Shown one piece after another: positions 42,611 through 54,790 of a stretch of DNA of 64,000 bases (the first letter of the stretch is position 1; the number at the start of each line of letters is the position of its first letter). The notes under the pieces are model-generated. The model was not told the origin of the DNA and did no database searches. It worked only from the letters and a program-made list of their open reading frames with translations. Source of the stretch: Schistosoma haematobium (lineage: Eukaryota > Platyhelminthes > Trematoda > Strigeidida > Schistosomatidae); the NCBI RefSeq assembly GCF_000699445.3, contig NC_067195.1:54788465-54852464 (forward strand), given 5' to 3'. The position numbers and the translations under genes are program-made.

Positions 42611-43485
42611 AATAATAATATTTACTTACATATTACAATCTCCCTTCAGTTTATGTCTCCGTGCTTGCTTGGGAATGCCGTTCACGTAATATTTTACGGC
42701 CAGAATAGTTGAGAAGTAATTCATATTAGCATGTTTCCGGATCTTGATGTACTAAGAATTTGTCTTCTTCACTACACACAAACCTGACTATTTCCAGGTG
42801 TGCATTCTGACAAGAAATCTGGTCATTTAAAAAGTATTTCACGCGTAACCAGCAACTTTGATGTTTTTGATAATCGTGATAATCAAAATGTCTTCTCTCT
42901 CAATTTATATATTACCGGGGTACCTGATACTTTTTCTCATCATAAGGATATAATAATCTTATCATACTATCGTTAGATTATCTGAGTAAATATTTGGTGG
43001 TTTCTGAAATGTGGCTGGATATTATCCATATAAACATATCCGCAAAAGTGATTCGCTCACTTGTAGAACTATCCCTAGTATCAACAAGGTAGTATGTTGC
43101 ATCACAATTGCCACATCCTACCTGTAAGTCAGATGATAGTACAACATCAACTGAAAAGTAACCTAAACCACAGTTCGGTTATCGACTAAGTCTGTATACC
43201 GTTGAGACTCTATGTACACGTCATCAATGTTCAAAAATACTTGATGTAAGCAAACTACATAAACATAGTTTATTGAGACCAGATGTCTCCAGATTCTATG
43301 AATACTGTCTAATTTAATGTACACAAGACATGACTGAAGATTGTTTGTAAGGACTTACTTTCTCCTCAGGAATTGATTAACAAATGACTTCGGCCATAGT
43401 CAGATATATGTTTAGTAGTATTGTGAAGCTATAATAATAGATATGACCACATATTTTCAGCATAGGTTTGTGAAAGTCGTTGAGT
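42611..43485. other. No gene seen
   Basis: AT-rich sequence without recognisable coding or repeat motifs. Confidence 0.4.
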
Positions 43486-43487
43486 TT

Positions 43488-43740
43488 TAATTGAGATCAT
43501 GAACCGATTAATGTTATACCACCAGTGCAAACCTGGGAGCACTGGTCGGCCGTTTCGTCCCGATGTGGGACCCCTCAACAATGCGCATCAACGATCCTAC
43601 AAGTGGGGTTCGAACCCGGGACCTTCGGTCTCGCGGGTGAACAGTTAGTCTCTAGACCATTGATCCGGCATCCAACAGTGATAGAGTCTAACTTAAACCA
43701 ATCCATGATAATGTGCGACCACTTTTCTGCTCTAACATTG
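43488..43740 (-). mobile_element. tRNA-derived SINE with decayed hammerhead
   Basis: Minus strand: head ATCATGGATTGGTTTAAG, GTTGGATGCCGGATCAATGG-like, A box TGGTCTAGAGACTAA, B box GGGTTCGAACCC (43606-43617), then the hammerhead region 43535-43590 with UUGAGGGG for the first core box, GUCCC/GGGAC stem II, CGAAA intact and GAC in place of the GUC cleavage triplet, then CCAGTGCTCCCAGGTTT. Changes at C3, at G8/A9 and at the cleavage site predict no activity. Confidence 0.75.
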
Positions 43741-43929
43741 ATTGGTGCATAATCTCAAGTAAAACTCAACAATCTCCACAAACCCATACTGATTGTTATC
43801 ATGTGCTCACTCGTGACTAGCTTCGAGAGGTAATTCTCGGAGTTTTAGTGAGAAGCCGTGACCAATGGGTGTGAACGTGTCGGGTGTGAGGCAGTTACCC
43901 ACCGACAATGGACAATGGTCAATGGTCGC

Positions 43930-44095
43930 GCAATATCGTAGACTGGTTGAAGTTAGACGTTAACACTGTTGGATGTCGGCTCAGTGGTCTATAGGTTAAT
44001 TGTTTACTTGCGAGATAGGAGGTTCTGGGTTCGGACCCTGCATGCGAGATTGTGGACAAACAATGCGGAGGAGTCAGGTTTCAATTTAACTCACT
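43930..44095 (+). mobile_element. tRNA-derived SINE, 3'-shortened, inverted to the preceding copy
   Basis: Plus strand: GGTTGAAGTTAGACGTTAAC, GTTGGATGTCGGCTCAG, A box GTGGTCTATAGGTTAA (about 43,984), B box GGGTTCGGACCC (44027-44038), then GCGGAGGAGTC, the remains of the first hammerhead box, after which similarity ends in a TAG repeat. It lies head to head with the copy at 43.5-43.7 kb. Confidence 0.65.
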
Positions 44096-44099
44096 GGTA

Positions 44100-47000
44100 G
44101 TAGTAGTAGTCTGTTTCCTTCTAAAAGAATTTTAACCATGTTTACTTGTATATCAAATACTGTACGTGTCATTTTGTTAAAAAGGACAATTTATTTATTA
44201 GCGATTCTATATTTTGATATTCATTCATTGGAAAATTTGTTGTAGATTTATTCAGTACCTAGCAGTAATTATCATTTGGCCGAGCATTACATCAGTTCAG
44301 GGGATCGATCACACATGTTTGGCTATAAACACACTTCATCTTTCATCTATGACAAGGTGCTGCATCAATAAACCATGACCTCAAATTTAAGTTCAAGTCA
44401 GCTCATAAATCGACTGTCAAGTTCAACTATCATTCCTAGTAGTAAGGTGCAGCAATTAATACTGTTACACGCCTATGTAATTAGTACCAACCTTTGGATA
44501 GATAAATTTTTCTTATCTTCCTACTTATTATGTCACCCATATGTTTGCGCTTGTCAATTATTAACATGTAACTTTGATCATGTTTTATACATGTGTTCAT
44601 GATAGTATGTATGCGTTTATCTGCTTCATGTATTTCTTACATGATTTATAAACACTGAATTATCTTATTGTTTCTGAGTCTCCAATATCACCGACCTTCA
44701 ATGCTTTGTACATTGGCTGAATGTTTTATTTCTAATTTCATTTTCAATATAACTGTCTGAAATTACGTTTTTTTAGATACAATTCGTAATCTGCTTTTGA
44801 TATACCGTTATTTTAAACGTGTTGATTCGACAGGAGATATACTAAGTCATTTAGGATATATACATCATTATCGTAGATAATTGAAGTCAAATAACGGTCG
44901 CTCGAGAGATGTAAGTAATCCAATGACACCTTAATACAAAACTTGAAGGTTATAGATTTTACCCCCGGTTGGGTTTATTACGATCACGAATACTGAGTCT
45001 TCAAACTAGGACGAAACACCTAGCTACTGTTCGTTAATAGCTCTTCAGCTGATGTAAACCAATGATTAGAACTTTCCTCAAATATATACTAAACAATGAA
45101 TGAATCATCTTCTCTAGTCCATTAGGAATTCACTAGTCTCAAAATCTGTTATTAAAAATGTTATCTCTCCGTTCGTTTTTTTCAATGTAAAGTGATTCTT
45201 TTATTCATTGAAACCAGTTATAATGTAAATAAAATAACTTCATTCTTCTAATATTTATTCAATTCATTGATTGCAATCATTTGAAAGAGGTAGATCAGTG
45301 ATTTAGACCTCGCGAATAGTTATTGCTCAGTTAATTAATAGTAATAATAATAATAATATATTACAAATATCCATGCTATAGCTACTTAATTGTACAAATA
45401 ACCAATTTTCGTCAACTCTATAATGACAGATAAATGTGATTGTAATTTTAAGAAAATACAATATCAAACAAAGAAAAGGTTTGCTTATATCCATTGTGCA
45501 TCATCGTAGAAGACTAAATCAATAACTTACATTGATCGGCAAACACTAGAAAATACGGAAAGTATGTAAAGGTTGATTGAACACCATTTTGATATTTGCT
45601 TATTTCTACAAAGAGGAAGAAAATTTCTTAAAATTGAAGTTTTTTAGTTACGTTAGGATTCATTTATATGAACGTATTAATTTAAAATTGATTCAGAAGA
45701 CATATTGTTTTACTTTCGTTAATCAATCTGCTAACTGATGTTGATAAAAATGTACTTGTTCAGATATTTGTGTGGACTTATTATTGTTGAAAGGGTTTAG
45801 CTGATGTATGCTTAAAATTATTTGATAAAATGGTTGGATTATACTACATTGATGGCTTTAAAATTGTTGAAATTGATCAATCAGAATGAAGTTAGTGATT
45901 GATTAATATTTGAGCGGTTTTTGACATGAAGTTAGGGATAACACTCCTGGATATAATGTTTTTGGCGAGATTTCTCATTTTGCTTAGTTTGATTGGTCAT
46001 ATGTTCATAGATCACCAACAGAATGTTGAAAGGATCCATCTTCTGAAGCTGTAGTCAAGACATGACATGGAGAGGAACCATGGAGTTCCGTGATAAGTGT
46101 TTTTAGGTATAACAGTATCAGCTGATACTTCGAGGAGTATTGTGGTTAGAAGTGTTAGGTTCAGGATGTTTAGTGTTAGGATCGTTAAGTTTGAGAGTGC
46201 CACGTTTACGATAATACAGTTAGGATCCTAGCGTTTCAAAACTAGATTCTTTCCAATTTTACCGTTTTTTTTATTATGTTAATTCGATTTACATAAGGCT
46301 TATTCTGACTGGGCAGTATTTGATTAGTTAATCAAGGTCCTTCTAAGAACCACTGAAACCCGTCATTCATTTATATGTTATTGATTATAACTTCCCTGAT
46401 TAGTGAATATAATGACAAACGATTAGAGTTTAAATTAGTAAGAATGAGGACAGGCCATATGACTGACTCAGTTTATCTTGATTTAATACAGCTGGCCAAA
46501 ACAGAAATAGGTGACTAGTATAGCCATAAAATAAAGTTCTTTATATACCTCCCCAATACCTTCACTCCAACAATCTAATGAAGGACATTACGAGCATACA
46601 ACCAATGATTGTTTATACTTTTTTTACAGTTAGCGGAATATAAATTTGTTACTCAGCTTTGTTTTAAATGTATAATAGCTAGTTATGTATTGGAATTTAT
46701 AAACTATGATACGTTTTGGTCCTGTATTTAGCTCGTCCAGTAGGGTAAATCATAAACTTAAGTAATAAAACAAACATCTAACATAACACTCGACCTTCTA
46801 GTGTTCAGCTTGAAGGTTTGAAAATGTGAAAATTTATTATGACCTATCGATCATGTGATGAATACTGCCACGACGACAATGGGTCAGGGTTGAGGTATAG
46901 AAAAGACAACAACAACCAGCACGTGACTTCATAATCAGATGAGTAAATTTTACAGATTTAGCGTGTCTTTTTTTTAAGTTAAGTCAAAAAACATTTTGAT

Positions 47001-47390
47001 GAATTTCCCTTTGTAGAAGGTAAATGTAGATCGACATTATATTGTCTTTTTTAGATGCTTTACTGACATATTAACTATTATTTTATAATATCACTTCATA
47101 AAAGTCTTGCATTAATCTTACTGCTTTTGCCATCAGTCTCTTGTTCAATTCTGTACTGACTATTCAAGCTAACTAATCATTCCGATTGACTGCATAGTGA
47201 ATTAGGTGGCTATTAATGTCAATTGGATCAATAATGATAAATCTGGACACTATGAGCACACTAATTTTGTTTTTTCGGCTTTCATATACAATAAATTATT
47301 TAAATCCTAAACTATTGTACGAATAACTCTTCTTCATTGATGTATATTTAACAATGATAACATCATTTTAGAGAGATTCATCGAATTATC
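44100..47390. other. 3.3 kb AT-rich region, no gene seen
   Basis: Only short frames of low complexity. There is an (AAT)n tract at 45342-45357. No element could be recognised. Confidence 0.45.
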
Positions 47391-47394
47391 TTCC

Positions 47395-47860
47395 ATATGT
47401 AACTAGTCATAGCCAGGTAAAGTTGGCGAATCGATTGATGGGATTGTAAATCTTCATCTACTGATGTGGCTGGGACGCGTATTTTAAATAACAAATCACC
47501 GATTATCTTGATGGGTTATGTTGTCTGATGTAGGAGTGCATTAGAAGAAAGCCAGGGCCAGCTAAACCAAGATGTGACACCAGTCCATGAAGACATTGGC
47601 AACTGAACCGAACCATGTTAAAAGTGCAGACTATCTGATTGAGGTCCGCGTGACTATTGTAACCAGTGGTTAGAGGCATTGAGTGACATACAGTTGTTTA
47701 CAGTGGAGTAAGCGCATTCACTCTTTGTTTTTCATTAGATTGTAAGTTTCTCAATTATCTTACCAATTATTTTATTCTACTCATCCATATTTTCTCGAAT
47801 CATATCTTAGATGTCTGATATTTTGTATTACCATTAATACTTTTACAACCTTAACTATTC
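47395..47860 (+). mobile_element. LINE 3' end relic
   Basis: Corresponds to the C-terminal domain of the intron 8 LINE family: LHLLMWLGR, KSQGQLNQDVTPVHEDIGN-like in shifted frames, GLRLYCNQWLEA-like and a final CIHSLFFIRL. The 3' UTR words CGAATCATATCTTAGATGTC and TTTTGTATTACCA match those at 33.42 kb. Confidence 0.6.
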
Positions 47861-48577
47861 TGGGATATACGTTGATTATTTCATCTCTCCGAATTAATGA
47901 GATGTAACAGTTTGAACTTATGTACACACGTTCCAAGTTCCACGTTGTGTATAACAGACTGACTGAGTAAGAGCATATCTGGTGGGGTAAGTTGGAGTAA
48001 CATATTCAAAACTGTCGAATGTGTGTTTGTGTTTGTCGATGATGTATTTGAATAACAGAAGAGAAAAACAGGCAATCAATGATGGAGAAAATTGACCAGA
48101 TTTTATCAAACCCTAGTTGTATGTTGATATAACCGAGTAATCTGTTGAAAAGAAAAGGAAATCATTTCTATTTATGACCAATATTTTTTTGCTTAATGAT
48201 GACTATTATGAACGATCAAATTTCAATTGAATTAGTTACTGCATTGAATCTCTTTTTTCTCTGAAATTTGTATGTACATAACTCGGTTCACAAAATAAAT
48301 GAAAAAAGGTAGATGAAAATTCATTTATCATATAAAATAGGTCCGATACAATATCCCAATCAAACTTTTTACAATACATAAATTTACAACGCGTTGATGA
48401 ATAATGTTATATGGGTGAAGTTATTCACAACGTTTTCAATGCTCATAAAGTGTATTTATCCAGGAATTCAAGTCTATTGTTATTTGATTGAAGGGATAAG
48501 TGTTGTTTATTAGAGTGTAATTTTCATTTCACGTTATCCACGACTGTTTGCTATGAACATACTAGTACAATGAAACT

Positions 48578-49130
48578 TGAAATACCTACTTACTTATGCC
48601 TGTTACCCCTCGTGATGGAGCATAGGCCGTCCACCAACACTCTCCATCCAACCATGTCCTGGACAATCATTTCCCGTTCTTTCCACTCACTATTCAGCCT
48701 TTTCATATCTGATTCTATTTCCCGACAAAATGGGTTCTTCGGTCTTCCACTTTCCCATTTCCATTCAGCATTCCATGTCAACACTTGCCTCATGACACCG
48801 TTTGATGATTTCCTCAATGTATGTCCTATCCACGTCCAACGTCTTTTTCTGGTTTCCTCCTCAGTTGCAAGTTGGTTTGTCCTCTCACACAGTAGGCTGT
48901 TGCTGATGTTACCCAGCCAACGGATATTGAGTATCTTGCATAGACAACTATTTATAAATACTTAAACCTTCTCGATGATGGTTGTAGTAGTTCTCCACGT
49001 TTCATCTCCGTACAGTAGAACTGCTTTGACGTTGGTATTGAAGATTGTGACTTTGATATTTGTTGACAATTGTTTTGAGTTGTATATGTTCTTCAATTGT
49101 AGGAATGTGGCCCTTGCTTTGCCAATCCTT
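48578..49130 (-). mobile_element. RTE LINE 3' end, copy A (5'-truncated)
   Basis: Minus strand. It encodes the RTE C-terminus: [39 protein letters not shown], then a TAA in place of the Gln codon of copies B and C, then [38 protein letters not shown] and [14 protein letters not shown]. The 3' end is followed by TAAGTAAGTAGG, a short tail typical of RTEs. Truncated at its 5' end inside [11 protein letters not shown]. Confidence 0.85.
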
Positions 49131-49614
49131 GTCATTTCAGATTAAAAATAAAAATGTAATGAAAGTTAGGGCTTGAAATGAAGTTTTTGTCAATGACACT
49201 AATATATGATACTTACCGGTTAAATAGAGGGGGAACTTGTTGAAAGTACTGAATGCAAGGCAGTTATCAAACAACGAAGATGTTACGGACATCCTTAGTC
49301 AGGCCCCATAGATGATTAGTCAGTGTCAAATTAAATAGGGATTCCATTCACTAAAATTACTAGAATAATCATTTTAATACCAATAAAAAATGACTGATTT
49401 GTTGAGTCATACTCGAACGTATTTTATTAATTATATGTTTGCATGTAAGACCAGAAGCGGTATGAGCTTAATACAAATGAAGAAGTGCATTTATAAAATG
49501 CTTAAATGAAAATAAATATCTTGAGGACAGTTTTGCTATATTAATTGATATACAGTCAACTGGAAGCTCGTAAGTATTACAGTCAAGACAGATGTTTGTT
49601 TAGTGTTGGATAGA
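49131..49614. other. No gene seen
   Basis: AT-rich flank between the RTE copy and the gypsy relic; nothing recognised. Confidence 0.4.
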
Positions 49615-51430
49615 TTCAAGACGCCCCATCCATATTTCACCAAGTAACAGATACCGTGCTACAGGATGTTCGAGGTGCTGGGGCTTATTCGGACAACATT
49701 ATAATCATGGGAGTAGATAGAATGAACTTCGAGGAGGGACTTGACCTGATGCTTTCTCGAATAGCTGGATACGGACTCCGGCTCAGTTCAGAAAAATGTA
49801 ACTTTTGAATGCAACTATGCATTATCTCGAGTTCATAAAATATAAAGATAGCAGATAACCGGACCAGGAGAATACCGAGGCAGTAAAAGCTATGGCTGGA
49901 TTGATGGATATCCCCGCATTGCGATCGTTTTTGAGACTAGTCAGCCATTATGGAGCCTTTCTTCCTAACCTTCATCGCTTACGTACCCTATTAAATCATC
50001 TTCTGGTCAGAAATATAAAACGTATTTGGTCAACAAATTGTTAAGCTGCTTTTGAGGAAATCAAAAAACTACCAGCCTCCGATATGTTAATTACGCATTA
50101 CAACCCATCTTTACCTATTGTAGTAGCATCTGATAAAAATTCTGATTGAAGTCTAACTGCTACAGCTGATCATCGTTAATTGTTATAACGGAATCACTTA
50201 TCACTTATACTTGTAAAACCGAGGAAGTACCGCTATCACCACGACGCGAAAGTAAGATTTATTAACCCCGAAACACTACGATGACTAGTCGAAAATACAA
50301 TCATTTATATATTGATTTTTACACCCATTTTGATGATTATTTAGCATGAAATCACATGTATGAAAAAAAATACTTACAATTATAACAAATCATATGCTAC
50401 ATGTTATGCTGAGCATAGTTCAGGTCAATTGAATACAAGAATATCATATGTTATACAGAACAAAATATCATACAGGAAAACAAAACAAATACGACATTAA
50501 GCAATCACCACATTGAATTAAAACGGAAGTAATGTAGAATAAAAATCATAATGAGTAAATCAGTCTAATCTTGACTTTTCATCCCGTCATATCAGCATCA
50601 GACGCTTCGAACTACGGCTTTGAAACAATTACCTTCCACATCCTGTAATATGGATCTGAGAAAGCAATATCACATGCAACCAGGTTGTTAACAATAATAG
50701 AATGTAACTATAGTCCAATGGAAAAGAAAGCATTGTCAATTGTCTTCGCTGTAGAAAAATTTTACAAGATAATACTCGGGCGTCATTTCACGCTCTTAAC
50801 TGACCATAAGTGATTGCTGGTCATATTTGGACCAAAGAAAGGGATTCCGATATACATAGCTAACGGATTGTAACTATGGGAAGCCACTCTCTTTGGTAAC
50901 AACTTCAAGCTATCCTGTTATTGATTTGGACAAGCTGACACATTGCCAAGACCGACTGATTTGCAAACGAAATTTGAAGAAGATACTCTGGTGGCAGCAA
51001 TTAAAACTGAAACAGATCACCGAGTGTTGGAAGACGTACTGGACGGTGTACCAGTTACCCTCAAAGCTATCAAATAAGCCAAGGAACACAACGAGGTCTT
51101 AAAAGGAGTTAGGGGTTATCTTCGCCCCAAATGAGCAAGTTGTCCTTTTTAAGGATAACTGCTATAATACCTTTGCCAGCATGACTCACTTGTGATAACA
51201 GATTCATGTTTTATGTTCAGTGACAAATTCGTTGTTCCAAAAACATTACGCCAAATTGTTCTGAAGCAGTCCCACAGCGGTCACCCCGTCTCCAACAATA
51301 TGGAATCAATGTCTCGAAACTATGCTTACTGCTCTTCAGTGGATCAGGATGTCAAAATTAGATCTCACAATTGTTCATCGTATCTCCAATCAGCCATTAG
51401 TTCAAATAAAACTGAACCACAGCAATGACT
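49615..51430 (+). mobile_element. Decayed Ty3/gypsy pol (RT, RNase H, integrase zinc region)
   Basis: RT: APSIFHQVTDTVLQDVRGAG, AYSDNIIIMGVDR (the YLDDI box changed to YSDNI), GYGLRLSSEKCNF, then PALRSFLRLVSHYGAFLPNL and AAFEEIKKLPASDMLITHYN by frame hopping to about 50.15 kb. RNase H resumes at about 50.65 kb with [20 protein letters not shown] and [11 protein letters not shown]. Integrase HHCC-like: VVPKTLRQIVLKQSHSGHPV (51.23-51.29 kb) and CSSYLQ. The 50.17-50.58 kb interval has no pol similarity and looks like an insertion or replaced segment. Many stops. It is a different lineage from the element at 59 kb. Confidence 0.75.
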
Positions 51431-52041
51431 TTAGGTGTATTCAGGAGTTATTTAAAAAGTATTATCATTGGAACAAGCTTAAAAAACATTCATGACTTCT
51501 TTACTTGTATTATAGGATAGTATTAGGGTTTATTTATGTATAATAATTTGCGCTATTCTTTATAGAGTCGAACGTCTTAAACATCTGAAAAGCACATCTA
51601 ACCTTCCAATCAAATTAATCGCTTAGAATCTGCATATTTAAAGAAAACTAAAGCTACTTACTTTTCTTAATAAAATCTATATTGGCATAGAGCGTTTGTT
51701 AAGGCTTTAAACGCTGAAGATAGTTTTCAACTTATAATTGATTTCAGTTGGGAAAGCTGTAACTGCTACAGTTTAAACTTGTAAGAAGTGAGACAGATAT
51801 CATTCACTGATAGTGTTAGATAAAATAACTGAAAAGCTTGTTATTTATGTATCATAGTATCATATTAACAGAGATTTTACTTTAATTCTTGGAAAACTGT
51901 TCATTCTTCCACACTAATAAATGTATTGAAATAAATAATTGATTAGTTATTTAGTTTTTCTTAAAAGTCAATAAGGAATGTCATGCTTTTTTTATCAGAA
52001 TGGGTTTTGTGGATATTTTCAGAAATTTCACAGGTTGAAAT
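51431..52041. other. No gene seen
   Basis: AT-rich, no recognisable motif. Confidence 0.4.
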
Positions 52042-52357
52042 CATGAGTCAATTGAAGCTAGAACACCATGGAAAACCTGGGAGCGCTGGACGGCCATTTC
52101 GTCCTAGTGCGGGACTCCTCAGCAGTGAGCATCCGCGACCCCGCACCCCTCGGGATTCGAACCCAGGACCTGCCGGTTTCGCGCGCGAGCACTTAACCAC
52201 TAGACCACTGAGCCGGCATCCAACGGTGTTAATGTCTAACTTCAACCAATCCACGAAGTTGCGCCACCGTACACCATTTTCTTCAGTGACCTGATATCGA
52301 AATGGCCGTCCAGTGCTTCCAGGTTTTCCATGGTGGTCTAGCTTCGATTGATTCATG
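52042..52357 (-). mobile_element. tRNA-derived hammerhead SINE in a foldback arrangement
   Basis: A minus-strand SINE whose 3' tail (52042-52101) is repeated in inverted orientation at 52298-52357: 60-bp arms, about 5 mismatches, shared CACCATGGAAAACCTGG and CTGGACGGCCATTTCG. The centre has a tRNA-like unit on the minus strand: GCCGGCTCAGTGGTCTAGTG, A box, B box GGGTTCGAATCCC (52152-52164), GAGGGGTGCGG, then the hammerhead. The right arm is best read as the tail of a second, plus-strand SINE copy with a partial hammerhead (CUGAUAUCGAAAUGGCCGUC, stem II lost). The 102-103 aa frames on both strands here are SINE sequence, not genes. Confidence 0.8.
52076..52130 (-). ncRNA. Hammerhead ribozyme with intact catalytic core (SINE type)
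   Basis: Minus strand: stem I strand CACUG, core CUGAGGAG (52122 down to 52115), stem II GUCC/GGAC with loop CGCACUA, CGAAA, stem III AUG-GC-CGU, cleavage triplet GUC ending at 52089, stem I partner CAGCG. Cleavage is expected between 52089 and 52088. Position 7 is G, a variable position; every other core base is as in active hammerheads. It starts about 30 nt downstream of the B box, so a pol III transcript would contain it. Confidence 0.85.
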
Positions 52358-54562
52358 GTTTCTTCTCTTGCTAGTTATGACACTCAGTTAGAATCCATTA
52401 TTTTATGCAATAAAAAACAATTCAGATTTTAGCATTACACAAAAATATATAACAGAATATTAGCTTAGACAACCAATCGAAGATTTACTAGTCAATTAAA
52501 GATTGATTCTTGTGAAAGACATTCGAATGAGCAATTACACTAACAGTAATTAATAACTCATTAAGGAGAAAACTAAGTCAGTTGTTGTGAACGAAGATTT
52601 GACAGAGACAATTAATTTGTGGTTTTAAGCAAAATCTAACGATGTCGTAGTAAAATATGAAAATCAAATATTAAATATTTTATTATTTACATACCTTCCT
52701 TGAGTTATCCTTTACATACTTCATCATTCCTCTCATCCTGTTTTTAGTCCGATTGCCCTTTGTTTTACTTTCTCTTCTATTTACTTCACATTTTGCTGGT
52801 AAGCATTCTACTTTCAATTCCTGCTACATAGTACTTATATCAGCCCGCATAAGTAGTGCACACCACAAATGATTCTAAAGCCTAGCCATCAGTTACGCAT
52901 GATTCCATTTTGTAAGTTCGTATTGTTGACATCTTTCACAAATATTATTTTATTTATTAAGTTTTGAGTTTCAATAGCTTTTCGAGTATTAACAACTTCT
53001 ACTGTAAACCACCCTCGAATTTTCAGGATCTATAATCGTGAAATATCCAACTGACTGACAAATTGATTGAAAAAATACTCGAAAAAATACTGATTGAGTG
53101 ATCATCTAACTGATATTGGCGAACTGATATTTTTTATTATGTAATCTTGCCTCAAATCAAAATAAACAGTTATTCTATTCTAATAACTTCTTGATAATCT
53201 TTCACTCCATCGTGTATTAGTTTATGCTTTGCTATGGTACTGAGAAATATTGATTACCAATTCTATTTATTCTAACTAGATTTGTCTGTCTTCTGATAAG
53301 TTCTATGACAATCCAAATAATTTCGAAAAGATAACATTATTAAACAAGTTAATCGAGTCCAGTTTTAAATCTGGACTTAATAAACCCTGACAGATGGGAC
53401 CGCTGACCAATTGACTGAATACATAAATATGTTAGAGTATTTAAACTATTGTTTACATACAAAATGGTCAGCGAAAATAATATGATTATGAGTAACTTAT
53501 CAGATAACGAATAACTATACAAGGTTGAAAATGAAGGTTGTAGAGCGACCAATGATTGTTCACTTCTGACAGCCATAACAATAGTAAGTTGTTTAATTCT
53601 GGAAAATTGATCTTCACATAGAAGTAATAGAAAAATACTGTGATACGGAAGAAGCGTGTCATATTGATTGAGATTCTTATGATTGTTGCTCAAAAAAACA
53701 TTTGAATTAGTAAAGGTTTGTATTAATTTACATGTTTTACCACTAAAACAAAAACAAGGCGACAGTATACTATTGAACTTGAATTACATTGACAATGGGC
53801 CCTGAACTTTTAAAACTCTCTGGATAATCAATTAATACACAGTCAAGATCAAGTATCTGTAGATAAAAAGTGTTATAGAAATTGATTGTTAATGGTAGTT
53901 TTGTGTAGTTTATGAATTTTTCAAGGTTAGTGATCAGTTTTATAATCTTAGGCCAGAATGCTTTTTACTATATACATGCATAGATTCAGAAGAGGGTCAG
54001 TATATTTTCGGGTGTTTCTTATATGGATATAAATACGTTTATATTCGATTTGTCAAGTGTCTTGAAATTTTTATGTACGGAATCATTGAACAGGTGATTT
54101 TATACGATGCCAATGTGGAAATCCCGTTGGTGAAATTACCGATATTTTTAAGCAGTCTCTACGAAGCAAGGAGACCAGCTATTCAGTGTTAGTAACCACA
54201 TGATCTAGTTCTCAGTTTATTTCCAAAAAAGAAATAAGGTAAGAATCATTATCAAGTTAAATTCTGAGTATGTTTTATACTGCAAGGAATAAGCCATTGA
54301 TATAAGTTTATTTTTGTCCTAAATCATTTACATTGTATAATTGCAAAGGACTTTTTTTCATTTCTAGTCTCTTCAAGCACTAAATAAAGGAATTCTATAC
54401 AAATTTATTCATAAAATGATTGCTTTCTGGCACTTTTTAAATTTTGCAGCAAAAATTGAAATTCGCTACCTTGATGCTGGTTGATTTGGGAGTATTATAT
54501 AGTTATGATGTAAAGTGAAACTGAAATATTTGACTAATAAAGGATCATTTTAACAGTTGGAT
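52358..54562. other. 2.2 kb AT-rich region, no gene seen
   Basis: The 114-codon minus-strand frame at 53349-53693 is hydrophobic and AT-driven and shows no domain; it is not called as a gene. Confidence 0.45.
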
Positions 54563-54790
54563 TCACGAGTCAGTCTAAGCTAGACCACCACTAAATACCT
54601 AGAATCATCTAATGACCGTCTCTTCCTAGTATGAGAATACTTAAAAGTGCGCATTCGCAATCCCAAGCATCGGATTCGAACCCAGGACCTTCGAACTCAC
54701 GCGTAAACGCCTAATCTCTAGACCACTGATGCGGCATCCAATGGTGTCAGTGCCTAACTTCAATCGATTCATGATCTTGTTCAACCCTTC
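54563..54790 (-). mobile_element. tRNA-derived SINE, old copy with ruined hammerhead
   Basis: Minus strand: GAATCGATTGAAGTTAGGCAC, CATTGGATGCCGC, A box GTGGTCTAGAGATTAG, B box GGGTTCGAATCC (54672-54683), then UUUUAAGUAUUCUCAUACUA in the place of CUGAGGAGUCCC..., GAAGAGA for CGAAA and GUCAUUAG for GUCCAGUG, then TAGCTTAGACTGACTCG. The order is retained but all core boxes are mutated. Confidence 0.7.

Noticed and set aside
43600..44060. tRNA genes suggested by perfect A and B boxes
   Set aside because: The boxes sit in a repeated unit with constant head and tail, found at four or more places; acceptor stems do not pair. These are SINEs.
52048..52356. Overlapping 102-103 aa frames on both strands
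   Set aside because: They lie wholly within the SINE/foldback; the mirror coding potential results from GC-rich inverted arms.
53349..53693. 114-aa minus-strand ORF as a membrane protein gene
   Set aside because: Composition follows the AT-rich background, with no domain, no conserved neighbours and no splice context.
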